From: Chytridium lagenaria
Lineage: Eukaryota > Chytridiomycota > Chytridiomycetes > Chytridiales > Chytridiaceae
Assembly: GCA_025449115.1 (NCBI GenBank)
Contig: JAHLKC010000024.1
Coordinates: forward strand, 62,001-126,000
Reading direction: 5' to 3'
DNA length: 64,000 bases
The notes beneath the pieces were generated by a model. The model worked only from the letters and a program-made list of their open reading frames with translations, searched no databases and was not told the DNA's origin. The stretch's first letter is position 1; each line of letters begins with the position of its first letter. Shown piece by piece: positions 1-10,027 of the stretch. The position numbers and the translations under genes are program-made.

Positions 1-74
1 CCTTGCGTGCTTCCACAAACCTTTGTTGGTGAAAACCTCAAAAACAGAAAAACTGACAACAGACTGACGCTCGT

Positions 75-300
75 GCGGGGTTATGTCCTATAGTACAAAA
101 CCGACAACTAGTAATAAATTTTCGTCGAATTTCAGATCGCATACTAGCATCTAGCATGGTATGCTAAGAGGATAATAAATAGTGAATAGCATTTTCGAGT
201 AGGATGCCTGGACAAACCTATACTTTTGTATACCGTGCTGTTGTCAAATTCATTTTGTAAATGCTGTGAAATGTTCAATAAAACAGTAAGCATATTTTGC
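75..300 (+). repeat. Repeat module, copy 1, left end
   Basis: The stretch from about 75 matches 7949 onward: both begin GGTTAT(G/A)TCCTATAGTAC, continue with ACAAAACCG, TAGTAATAAA and TTTCGTCGAATTTCAGATC, and later share a GAGTAGG..GTATACC..GCTGTTGT stretch. Bases left of the shared start differ between the copies, so the module has a defined left edge, as expected of a mobile element. No transposase was recognised and the right edge was not found. A later segment at about 2570-2990 matches 8470-9410, so copy 1 is probably interrupted or rearranged. Confidence 0.6.
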
Positions 301-1890
301 AAGATGCTATTTGTACAGCTTTTCCTTTACCCTCCTGCTTGTACACTAACAAAGTCTTTAGGATTTTTCATGGTAAGTCTTACTTACCTTACACAGTAAG
401 TCTTTACTTACTGTAGACAGTAAGCAGGTTTCTCACGATATTTATATATATGTCGCCGTTGGGTTATCCCTGTTGGCCGCCCATTTGTATCTTTGAACTT
501 TGTTTTATTTGTATATATCTCTCTTCTTCCTCCCCTCGCTCACTTATACCCACTGTCTATATGTTTATTTATTATTTATGTTTATGTTGAGCGAGAGGGT
601 CTTACAAATAATGAGAAGTAGATGTCCCATCCCAAAACCTGTCCCCAGTCCTGTCCGGGTCCAGGTCCAGGTCTTCTCAAGGTACACACGCGCCTATCTC
701 TGAGTATTAAGTAGTCTTACCAGAAGGTGCCCCCGTCGGGTCTTTGGACACACCACGTATGTTCCGTGGCGTTGGGTGCTGTAAAGCCCTAATCAGCAAA
801 CCCCCCTTTGGCTCACAGCTGGAAAGATAGAGTATTAACACAGCTTCCCCTTGTCATCATCACTTGGGTTTTGAGATTGCCCTCAGCACTGGGAACACTA
901 AGAAAACGCCATTACCGCCATGACGATGGACGGAATGGGCAAAAATGGTTGTAGGAAGACTACTTGAGAATGCTGCGGCTAAGAATATTATATTCCTTGT
1001 TCGCTTGTGCGTTTCCCTCTATGACTTCTAAAGCCTTGACCACCATGGAGAGAGAAATCACTGTGTCACGCTATACTCATCCTTGGAGGTTATCCAAGGA
1101 TGAGTATATCCAAGATGCAGGTGGCTGCAACTCCTCTTTTGCTGAGGCAAGGATTCTGTTTGCTGTACAGCTTAACTGTTCCCAACAAGTTCTACCAAAA
1201 CAAAAATGGAAAAAACAACGAAAAACAATAACAAAAGAACCTAGGTCAGGGATCACACATACCTAGGTGGGAAGTGCTCAAGGATGTTAAATCCTGTTCA
1301 TACGCAACCAATTTAATAGACTGCTTTACTTTAGTCATCATGTTTGAATGTTTATTGATTTAGTTAGCTGGAAATTTTTTCGCTATTTAGTGTAAGTTTT
1401 CCGCGTACAAAATACGCGGATCAACTTTGCTATTAAACTATTTCACATAGTATGCTTTGAGCCCAGCTTACAGTAACTACCGTTCAACCTCAGTGATATA
1501 CACCAAACTAAGGGTTGTGATTTTGCAAGCGTATGTGATTGTAAGTGAAATCAGAATATCTGCATGAGCTTTGTAGTTAAAGCACTTGGCAAAAATCAGA
1601 AACTTCTGTATCACAAAGATTATTTGACCGTAGATTATTGTCACCTGAAGGGTGATATTTGCTTCAACACAAAGCAAATATAATTACTTGATCAGGAAAG
1701 AAACTAACATTGAGACTTTCTGTTTAAGCAGAAACAGCACACTGTTGCCTATAAATACGGCCAGGTGACCTTCTTGTTCAATCCAAAATTTTCACTACTA
1801 TTATATTTCTCTCCTCACTTACAATCACCTTCCCACTCTGACAAAGGAGGGAGTCCATCCACGCTCGTAGGAGTTTACCAAGCCTCAAAA
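301..1890. other. Intergenic, no supported gene
   Basis: No credible coding signal. Contains two adjacent small inverted repeats built on GTAAG/CTTAC (about 374-415), an inverted pair CCCTCGCTCA / TGAGCGAGAGGG (about 533-601) and the hairpin at 1073-1107. Short open frames here resemble no known protein. Confidence 0.5.
1073..1107. repeat. Perfect 15-bp stem hairpin
   Basis: ATACTCATCCTTGGA, a 5-nt loop (GGTTA), then TCCAAGGATGAGTAT, the exact reverse complement. No T-run follows, so a terminator role is not supported. Confidence 0.8.
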
Positions 1891-1897
1891 TTGCGGA

Positions 1898-2030
1898 AGG
1901 AAGCCGTTTTAACATGTTCAAATCTGATCTCATCTACCTAGGGTCCTGCTCATGCCGCTCTTGCACTCACAGGCAACTAGATAGCCTGTCAAAGCCATTG
2001 AGAATAGAACAAAGGTGGTTATACTACCCA
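1898..2030 (+). repeat. Dispersed repeat D, copy 1
   Basis: About 130 bp that match the reverse complement of 21721-21860 at roughly 85 percent by eye. Shared blocks include AAGCCGTTTTAACAT, ATCTCATCTACCTAGGG, CCTGCTCATGCCGCTCT and ACTCACAGGCAACTA. A third partial match is at 20744-20792. There is no coding potential. A SINE origin is possible, but clear pol III A/B boxes were not seen. Confidence 0.65.
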
Positions 2031-2649
2031 AACCGTCAAAGGAATCATGCCACAGAGGCGTCTATCCAGGGCTCAAGCCTTCTTAGACTCATGTCTTGGT
2101 TCAAGGTGTAGTCTCCCCTGGCGGCTCCCCTATCTGAGCGCAGCCTGGTAAAGCTCATAACAACAATATTGAATATTCAAACAGAAAAAGATAGCACTGG
2201 CCCAAAGGCAGTCAGGCCTGGGGTGTGCAATGGACTAGTCCAGGTCTTCAGAGGGTGAATGTAAATCTATTCAACTTTCTTCTTCTTTATTATAAACATC
2301 AAAAAGACAAATAAATACGATAACTATCAGCATAAGGCAACAATAAACAACACGATAACTATCGGTAGTAAACAACACACATCTCGACCACGCGCATTGA
2401 CACAGTGACCACTTAGATTTATTTATATTAAGACATGCTATGTACCATAAGAAGATACTAGTCCTATTTAAACTCCTACCATATATTTGGATACTTGGTA
2501 GTAGGCCGTAGTTTCACAATGCAACTTGTTGAAGGATAAATGCAATCTGTAAATGAATTCATGAAGACAATATTCCACTCTCTATGGCTTGATAATTTAA
2601 CCCGTGTTATTGCCAGTTTCAACCATGTGCTGCTAGCTACTGTAGCCTT
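2031..2649. other. Intergenic, no supported gene
   Basis: AT-rich sequence without a supported gene. From about 2570 it aligns loosely with about 8470 onward, so it is probably decayed module sequence. Confidence 0.4.
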
Positions 2650-2985
2650 ATTCAGTTTTTATAGAATAATTAGGTGGCAACACTGATATACAAGCAATGT
2701 AACTGTACTTCAGGGATTGAACCATAGTGTCAAAAGGTAATTTAGACTCAAATTTCGAGTTTTGGTTATGCCATACAAGGAGGACAAAGACTGAGTAATC
2801 TCCAGAAGTAATCAGAGTCCTTCTTTGCTCCTCCACAGAAAGGCTTGCTGATATTCTAATGCTTTCCGATTGGCAAGGCTGCAATGAGTCCTTAAAGAAG
2901 CGATGACACACAAGTGTTAATGTTTGGCTGTTATCGGGAATAGCTTGTAATCCTGACCCTTGGAGCAACCACTTATATTTCAATT
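2650..2985 (-). pseudogene. Decayed paralogue of the 9117-9743 gene
   Basis: On the minus strand this region aligns base for base with the second exon of the gene at 9117-9743. In the matching frame it reads A-L-E-x-Q-Q-A-F-L then K-E-G-L, an in-frame TGA, then L-L-E-I-T-Q, where the other copy has ALEnQQAFL, KEGL and LLEVTQ. The stop and an upstream length difference mark it as non-functional. Conserved residues with silent or mild changes suggest the ancestral frame was once under selection. The frame that is open across the region is a shadow. Confidence 0.55.
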
Positions 2986-3031
2986 ATAGTTTAACAAAGT
3001 TTAACCCAGAATTCAATTTATGCAGCACCAT

Positions 3032-3280
3032 TGCTGAATACTTGTTGTTTATGGGGCTCAATTAAAACAAAGTTAAACGCACTTTTACTCAAACAACGTT
3101 CTTGATTTATTTCGACTCAACACACGAGTCTTTAAGTTCTAAAACAAAACGAACAAGTAAAGAGGAAAGAAAACACAAAGGTAGACCTATCAGAGACGCG
3201 TGCACTCACGCGTTAAACTCTCCACTACAAAGATAAACAAACCAGAGAGCCTTGACGGGAACAAAGGGAATAAAGGCTAG
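3032..3280 (-). mobile_element. Inverted LTR-1 fragment (3' half)
   Basis: Reverse complement of the 3' 249 bp of the LTR ending at 3703; both arms are 249 bp. It starts TGCTGAATACTTG, the reversed LTR terminus. It is fused at a CTAG to the forward LTR, replacing that LTR's first ~78 bp (judged against the solo LTR at 22610-22878). Confidence 0.8.
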
Positions 3281-3703
3281 AGTGCTCTGGAATTTACCTG
3301 TTGTTAGAGTTGAGCGCGAACGCGCCCACTGGACTTCTAATTCGCTCTCTGGACTCATTTGAATTTCCCACTTTGATTTACCTTCCTTGATTGGTTTATT
3401 TTCTTTATGCCAGTTTCATTATAACTCTTCCTGTTTGTGATTGGACATTCCCTTCTAGCCTTTATTCCCTTTGTTCCCATCAAGGCTCTCTGATTTCTTT
3501 ATCTTTGTAATGGAGGGTTTAACGCGTGAGTGTACGCGTCTCCGATAGGTTTACCTTTGTGTTGTCTTTCCTCTTTACTTGTTCGTTTCGTTTCAGTATT
3601 TAAAGACTCGTGTGTTGAGTCGAAATAAATCAAGAACGTTGTTTGAGCAAAAGTGCGTTTAACTTTGTTTTAATTGAGCCCCGTGAACAACAAGTCTTCA
3701 ACA
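3277..3703 (+). mobile_element. Copia-1 5' LTR, 5'-truncated
   Basis: Forward LTR of family 1. It carries an AATAAA at about 3626 and ends ..CTTCAACA just before a tRNA primer site. The solo copy shows that the family begins TGTTGGGTTTCGCTC; that start is missing here. The intact LTR would be about 505 bp. The inverted duplicate lies immediately upstream. Confidence 0.8.
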
Positions 3704-3704
3704 G

Positions 3705-3713
3705 TGGTAGCAC
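3705..3713 (+). other. Copia-1 primer-binding site
   Basis: TGGTAGCAC lies one base after the LTR end. It resembles the initiator-Met tRNA primer site used by Ty1/copia elements (TGGTAGC..). Copia-2 has the identical site at 19548-19556. Confidence 0.7.
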
Positions 3714-3725
3714 TTCTCTGACGAT

Positions 3726-4430
3726 ATGGGAAAGAAAGAGGACTCAGATGACGAGCGCAGCAAGCCAGTCAAGTTCGACGGGCAAGACTTTCACATCTGG
3801 AAACGTCGGATGACCACTTACCTCAAAGACAAGGGTCTTTGGGCAATCACTGAGATAGGATTTACGCCGTACGTTAACGAGAACGCTCCAACCAAAGAAG
3901 AGAAGGATCTGCGGGTCAAGGAGCAGTCGGCTAACGATCGTGCTAAGAACCGGATAGAGTCTCGAGTGACAGATTTGGTCTTACACTTGATTGGAGAGGA
4001 CTTAACGGCCAAGGAAGCGTGGGAGTGCCTCGTGTCATCATTTCCTTACGCGTATTCGATGCAGAACTTTAGACAATGGTCAATCAACTCAAGGCAGCCG
4101 GCGAGGCTATCTCCAACGAACAACACATTGCTCACCTGCTCCACCAAACTCCCGGAAGCTTACGACGTCGCGGTTGCCAACATTGAACTGACGACAAAGC
4201 GGTCAAGGACTACAACCTGGTCGTTGCCAGGCTTCTCAACTGTGAAGAGAAGATCAAGGACCGCGTGGAGGCATTGGAGGAAGCGGAGGCCTTCTTCACG
4301 ACAAGAGCGCGTAAGGGAAGAAACTAGCAGGAAAGGGCGCGTCGAAAGGTGGAGATAAAAGGTTAGTGACTTGTTTTAAGTGCAAGAAGATAGGACACTA
4401 TGCAAACAAGTGTCGCTCTGGGAAGAAGCA
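3726..4430 (+). pseudogene. Copia-1 gag, frameshifted
   Basis: The start ATG lies 12 bp after the primer site. The N-terminal part resembles copia gag (FDGQDFHIWKRRM, later KLPEAYDVAVANIE) and is clearly related to the Copia-2 gag (FDGTQFHIWKYRM). The frame shifts after about residue 155. In another frame the sequence continues to a CCHC zinc knuckle, CFKCKKIGHYANKC (about 4373-4414), which binds RNA in the virus-like particle. Two or more frame changes make it non-translatable as given; some could be assembly errors. Confidence 0.8.
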
Positions 4431-4559
4431 GGACTCGGACGAATGATAATACCTCAGAGAACGAGAGAGATGGTGGTGGTAGGAACTGACATCGTGGGAA
4501 GTGGTGGAAGAACCGCGCCTCCGACAAGAAGAAGTCTGCAAACACTGCGCGTGCGAGTC

Positions 4560-6717
4560 CAATTGCCTTTATGGCTAATGTGCGTCAGGTTGACGCAGAG
4601 GCTGGGGAAGCCTTGTCGGTTAAGCTGGGGAAGCGGGATAACTGATGGATTCTGAACTCTGGAGCCACTCACCATATGACCTTCTCGAAGGAAGGTTTGC
4701 GGGGTTACCGCGTCGCGAGCAGCCGCGTAAAAACTGCAGAGCACGGCGAAGGAATACGCGTGGAGGAGTAGGAGACTTGACTCTCAGCATCAAGGTCGGA
4801 AGGCCACGCAAACGATCACGCTCAAGAACGTACTCTATGTGCCGGAGCTCACGCGTAATCTCATCTCCCTGGTGCAGCAGCGTCGCGTGGCGTTGTTTGG
4901 AGTCATCCAGCGGCAAGTATCGCCTCAGACACGTCGGATCGAACGACGTGACGGCAGAGTTCAAGGTTGAGGACAACCTATTTTATCTGGTGCAGCCAGA
5001 CACCGCAGCAAACACCACGATGGGTGTGAAAAGCCAGTCGCTCAACAGCGCGCAGATTTGGCATCGACGGATGGGTCACATCTCGATGAAGGCGGTGAAG
5101 AAGCTTGAAAAATCGGCAACGGGTGTACGCATCACGTTGTATAACGACGACGACGACGTGCTGTGCAAGGGATGCATTGAGGGGAAGCTTACGCGCTCCT
5201 CTCACCCGGAGAGAGTTGAGAAGGACTACAAAGTCTTGGAACGCGTTCACGTGGATTTGGCGGGACCCATGAAGCGGAAGAGCTTGGGAGGGTCGCGTTA
5301 CTTCATGGTGGTTGTGGACGCGTCAACGGGTTACTGCAACACGTACATGCTCAAGGAAAAGAAGCAAGCGGTTCAGTACATCAAGCAGTACAAGAGAGAG
5401 GCCGAGGCACTCACAGGTCGACGGATTGACGCGTTGAGATACTCGGAAAGGAACCCTGAGGAGATGGAACGACTTCGAGAAAAGCCGCATCTCCTGGAGA
5501 TTGTTGCAGATAACGGTGGGGAATTTAAGAACAAGCAGCTGGAGGCATGGTGCCTGGAGGAAGGCATCAAGCTCACGTTCACCATGCCCTACACGCCTCA
5601 GCAGAACGGTGTCGCGGAAAGAATGAATCGGTCGCTCATTGAGAAGGCAAAGTGCATGCTTAGCGACGCGAGTCTTGACGACAAATTCTGGGGAGAGGCC
5701 GTTACGTGTGCCACGTACTTGTACAATCGATCTCCTCGTAAGGATGGGATTTCACCTCTGGAAGGCTTCACGGGAAGGAAGCCTAACCTGAAACGCGTTC
5801 GAATCTTCGGTTGCGCATGTTACGCGCACGTCCCAAAGGAACGACGGAAGAAGATGGAGAAGAACGCGCGCAAATGCATTTTCTTGGGATATGAGGCAAT
5901 GGGATATCGCCTTTATGACCCAGTCACGAAGAAAGTAGTGCGCAGCAAGACTGTTGTGTTTGACGAGTTGAACACTGGAGTGTGGGAAGGACACGACGCA
6001 GACGTGTCCACCTGGAAGGTACACAGGAAGCTGCTGGACAAGGTGGGAAGCGATTCAGGGAGTTGGGGGAGCGATGAAGACTCCGAGGATTCCGAAGATG
6101 AGTCATTGAGCTCTGAGGATGATGGAGATAACGCGTCACAGGTCAGTGAAGACAGCGAAGCGTTGGAGGATGATGTCGAGGATGCTCAGGAAGAGAACGA
6201 CGCGTCAGAAGAGTTCGAAGACGCGCCAACCTCGCCAAGAAGGACTCCTCAACGCGCTACACGCAGCGTTTCACGTCTCCCGGTACCAGCAACACCACCA
6301 GCAGAGGAAGGCACTCGTCGTTATTCCCTGAGAGAGAGGAGGCCAGCAAACGCAGAATGGTTTAAGGCTCAAGCGCCAGGAAAGCGCGCTCCTGCTCCAC
6401 GTAATCCTGCAGCACACACCGTTACCGTGATGAGTGACGAGGACGTGACAGATCCAGCAACCGTTGAGGACGCGTTGGGACGTGTCGATTCAGAAGAATG
6501 GTTGAAGGCGCTCAGGAGGAGTACCAGTCGTTGCTGGAGCATCAGACGTGGCGTCTGGTGCCTCGACCAAAGGGCAAGCACATCATCAAGAGTGGATGGG
6601 TGCTCCGTTACAAGCGAAAGGAAAACGGCTCCGTGGAAAGAAGAAAAGCTCGATTCGTTGCGAAGGGATATTCGCAGAAAGAAGGCGTGGACTACTTGGA
6701 GACTTACGCGCCAGTGA
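4560..6717 (+). pseudogene. Copia-1 protease-integrase region
   Basis: The protease motif reads WILNSGATHHM (about 4645), with Asn where the aspartic protease needs Asp. Then follow the pre-integrase H-x3-H..C-x2-C zinc region (about 5055-5180, ending CKGC) and the integrase core with HVDLAGPM (first Asp), VADNGGEF (second Asp) and PQQNGVAERMNR (Glu). A chromodomain-free C-terminal part follows, with an acidic, Ser/Glu-rich stretch (about 6060-6240). One long open frame runs from the protease through integrase into the linker before RT, so this is the best preserved part. The N-terminal pol frame around 4430-4650 is broken. Confidence 0.85.
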
Positions 6718-7948
6718 TGAAAGGGGCGACCTTTCGGACAGCACTCGCGGTGGCAGCTCACGAGGGGATGGTGTTACGCCAATACGACGTCAAGACGGCG
6801 TTTCTCAACGGCAATCTCAAGGAGGAGATATACATCGAGCAACCAGAGGTTTTGTGATTGTTGGGAAGGAAGACTGGGTTTGTCTTCTCTTGAAGACCTT
6901 GTACGGTTTGAAGCAATCACCTCTTGGATGGAACGAGGTGTTGGATGAGTTTCTCATCTCGATAGGCTTCACACGTTCGCTCTCGGATCCCTGTCTTTAC
7001 TACCGACGCAACGGCGAGAGGTTATCGTTACTGGTTGTCTATGTTGACGACCTAGTGCACGCGTGTCCTGATCAGGAAGAGGCAGACGCGTTTCAAGACG
7101 ATCTCAAGCGTCGGTTTACGGTCACAAGCCAGGGGGAGCCAAGATACGCGGTTGGAACCCAAGTTCGCTACAATCAACACGAGAGGCATGTGCGTATCAA
7201 GCAGGAGGCCTATATCATCTCGATGATGAAGAAGCTACGAGTGCCAGAAGGACATCTCAAGAAGCTTCCGCTAAGGCCAGGAACGCGTCTCAGACGCGTT
7301 GAAGACAACGAGACTCCATTGGAAGAAGTGGAGGGACTAGCCTATCGAACTGTGGTCGGTTCATTGATGTACGCGATGGTTAATTCGCGTCCCGACGTGG
7401 CATTTGCAGTTGGAATGCTGGCGCGCTACCAGGCGCGTCCTGGACACGAGCACTGGGAGTGTGCTCGTGATTTAGTCGGGTATTTACAGTTGACGCGTAG
7501 CTTGGGCATAAGCTATTCGCGTCAAGGGAACAAGTTGAAGCTTGAAGGATTCAGCGACGCGGATCTTGGGAACGATCCGGACGAGAAGAAGTCAATCAGT
7601 GGATTCGTCATCATGCTGAATGGAGGAGCTGTGATGTGGGGTGCGCGTAAACAAGCGTCAGTAGCTGTTTCCAGCGCAGAGGCCGAGTATGTCGCGTTGA
7701 GTGAGGCATCGTCGGAGCTCATCTGGTTGAAGCAGCTCTGGAGGAGATAGGATACTCCTTTGACGATCCACCAACGCTTTGGTGTGATAACACGGCAGCA
7801 GAGGCCATTGCAAAGAACCCCATCATCAGCTCGAGGACGCGACACGTGGATCTTCGGTTCCACGCGGTTAGAGATCGCGTTGCCAAGCGTTTGCTTCAGG
7901 TGGAGCACATTGGAACCAAGGAACAGCCTGCAGACATGCTTACAAAAG
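6498..7948 (+). pseudogene. Copia-1 reverse transcriptase and RNase H, frameshifted
   Basis: RT begins HIIKSGWVLRYKRKENG, passes through the catalytic region QYDVKTAFLNG (about 6780), changes frame near 6855, continues WVCLLLKTLYGLKQSP and reaches the active-site motif YVDD (about 7041). The linker SLMYAMVNSRPDVAFAVG and RNase H (SDADLGND, KQASVAVSSAEAEYVAL) follow. A frameshift near 7745 separates the last RNase H block (CDNTAAEAIAKNP, RHVDLRFHAVRD). The frame ends at the junction with the repeat module. Catalytic residues are present, but the gene is broken and 3'-truncated. Confidence 0.85.
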
Positions 7949-8177
7949 GGGTTATATCCTATAGTACAAAACCGGACGACTAGTAATAAAATTTCGTCGA
8001 ATTTCAGATCATATACGTTCGCATACAAACGTGTACCATGGTATGACGGTAGTGTTTTTCGTTGTAAAATGATGTTTCGAGTAGGTTGTTTTGACCGCGG
8101 TATACCTGTGTATACCATGCTGTTGTGAAAATTATAGCTTTAATACAAATTGTCAATGGATATTTTTTAGCCACAGG

Positions 8178-8530
8178 CCACCGTATACGGCTTGAAACTT
8201 AGTACCTAAATTTTGTCAAATCGTTATCAAATGCAAATTGTCAACGAATTCATAAAACGGTATACCACCGTATACAGCTTTAAACTTTGAACTATAGAAT
8301 TGTCAATTCCGGAAAGATGACTACTTTTCATGAAATAATTTATGGTTAGGAAATACCACTGCATACGGCCTCATACTTTAGCCTATATAATTGTCAATTT
8401 TATAATCCTAACCGATTTGTCAATGAATCATAAAAACGGTATACCACGGTATACGGCTTCACACTATAACTTGTATGATGGTCAACTTTAACCGTGTGCT
8501 GCAAGCGACCATAGCGTCAGTCCTTGTAGA
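8178..8530 (+). repeat. ~88-bp degenerate tandem repeat
   Basis: Units start at 8178, 8265, 8356 and 8444 (spacing 87, 91, 88). Each begins CCAC(C/T/G)G(T/C)ATAC(A/G)GC and contains ..ACTT..CTATA..AATTGTCAA and AACGGTATA near the end. Three full copies and one partial. Confidence 0.75.
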
Positions 8531-8825
8531 ATATATAGCAGATATCACTGATATACCAACAATGTAAATGGACAATCAGGTATTCATCTGATATCAATAG
8601 GCAATATTCACTCAATTTACGTTTTTTTCTATGCCACATAAGGGCTCGATATAAAAAAGGGAGAACATGGTATATATTTCCTTCTTCTTTAAAAATCTAA
8701 GTAGTGTATAGTTATTCTTTTAGTAAATGTTATTAGTAGCAGTACTAGTTATGAGCGCCACATAAGGAGTATCGAGGAAGTGAGATAATTTAATTATCAT
8801 CGCTTCATATATACATTTTCGCAGA

Positions 8826-8945
8826 CGTACGTGCGGACGTATGCGTACGCATACAAACGTTTGCGCTTACAGTCGAAAGCGTACGTACGCGAGCGTACGT
8901 AAGCGTACGCTCACGTACGCAATCGCTGATTTACGTGCGTAGACA
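8826..8945. repeat. GTAC/CGTACG palindrome cluster
   Basis: At least seven GTAC tetramers, mostly within CGTACG or GCGTACGC palindromes, in roughly 90 bp between 8826 and 8920, in otherwise AT-rich DNA. Confidence 0.7.
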
Positions 8946-9116
8946 TACGCTTTCTTGCGCCATTGCTTATATATAAGTGCTAATGCTGTGTACATTAACA
9001 TTACATCTTAACTATTTTACAAAAATTTTTACGGCATTTATTCATATGATTGAGTTTACATAATTATCGATATCTGTCGCTTCTCCGAGATGATCTGGAG
9101 TTGTACCTACTAATTT

Positions 9117-9743
9117 TCATAGGTGAACTCCCGCGCTCTGAAGAGCTGTAATCAGTTCGAGATCTTGATCGGTCAGTTCCTCTAGATGACAAAGGCCTTG
9201 AGTAACCTCTAGAAGTACTTCGAGTCCTTCTTTGTTTTTCGGGAGAAAAGCTTGCTGATTTTCTAATGCGTTCGGATCGGCGAGGCGGCGATGAGTCTTC
9301 CGAAAAGCGAGGTAATGGCCTTGACACACGTGATGAAGTACGGCTGTTATCAGGAATAGTTTGGTGTTCAACGGGGGCAATCCTGACCCTTGGACGTATC
9401 CCTTTTTAATTTATTATGGTTAGATTAATTTTTTTCCAGACTAACCCCGAACCGAATCAAATGTAATAAAACAATATTCAAATTAAGACGTACCGCTGCC
9501 ACTTTCGAATGACGAATCCAGCTTTTCGGCAATATCAGTGAGCTTCTTGTCGAATTCGTCCAATATGTTTTTAAATGAAAGAAGCGATGCTTCGAAGCTG
9601 TCTTTCATTTCGTCCTGCGCTTTGTGTAAAAACGTGAAGTTGGATATCATGGTCCTCTGTATCGCATTGTTTTCGTGCATCGTCATTCTGTGCAGCTGCG
9701 GTCTGTAGGTTTGAACCTCCGACGCCAACAATGTAGCAGTCAT
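9117..9743 (-). CDS. Hypothetical two-exon coiled-coil/helical protein
   Basis: Not recognised. Exon 1 starts at the ATG at 9743 (an in-frame TAA lies just upstream). It encodes about 84 residues, rich in charged heptad-like sequence, from MTATLLASEVQTYRPQ to DEFDKKLTDIAEKLDSSFE: a probable coiled coil. A GTACGT donor follows at about 9490. A CAG acceptor near 9384 keeps the frame and leads into a helical exon (LFLITAVLHHVCQGHYLAF, later LEVLLEVTQGLCHLEE) ending at 9117. This frame is favoured over an Arg/Ser-rich overlapping frame because residues are conserved in the decayed copy at 2650-2985. It sits inside the repeated module, so it may be element cargo or an element protein. Confidence 0.45.
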
Positions 9744-9839
9744 TTAATCTTTTCAGCTCGCTAATCCCAAAGCCTATTTAAACGTTAACAACCATCACCA
9801 TTATAAAAAATTAAACAGATAAGAACTTCACGGTATGCG

Positions 9840-9930
9840 TTAATATACAGCATTGTGCCGCGCAGTTAAACATACTGCTGCAGTAAAATGCTGTATATGG
9901 CGGCATACTGTGGTTACCACAGTATGTCGC
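9840..9930. repeat. Palindrome-rich patch upstream of the coiled-coil gene
   Basis: An ATACAGCATT/AATGCTGTAT inverted pair spans about 9848-9897. A perfect palindrome with 11-nt arms (CATACTGTGGT / ACCACAGTATG) and a single central T lies at 9904-9926. GTATAC-type motifs recur here and again at 11080-11230. Confidence 0.6.
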
Positions 9931-10027
9931 GGTATACCACGTACAACTGCTGTATGCGTTGATAGACTATGGCATACCACAGTTTCCGTTGGTAGATGTG
10001 TATAACGCAATAAATTTGCAGCCGTTT

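Larger units (their letters stand above)
3277..7948 (+). mobile_element. Ty1/copia retrotransposon Copia-1 (truncated)
   Basis: Order: LTR, primer site, gag with zinc knuckle, protease, integrase, reverse transcriptase, RNase H, the Pseudoviridae (copia) order. The element stops within the last pol codons (after the residues ADMLTKG) and is joined directly to the repeat module at 7949. The polypurine tract and 3' LTR are absent, so it cannot be autonomous. CG-rich coding DNA contrasts with the AT-rich flanks. Confidence 0.9.
7949..9063 (+). repeat. Repeat module, copy 2, non-coding left part
   Basis: Starts exactly where Copia-1 is cut and matches window position ~75 onward. It holds the ~88-bp tandem repeat (8178-8530) and the CGTACG cluster (8826-8945). 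It is AT-rich and shows no coding signal. Its right part carries the small gene at 9117-9743, whose decayed paralogue lies at the corresponding place in copy 1. Confidence 0.6.

Noticed and set aside
4454..6761. Many minus-strand frames inside Copia-1
   Set aside because: Shadows of the CG-rich pol coding strand, with no independent similarity.
9064..9327. Arg/Ser-rich (RS-like) frame on the minus strand
   Set aside because: It overlaps the helical frame. Only the helical frame joins the upstream coiled-coil exon in phase and is conserved in the paralogue at 2650-2985.
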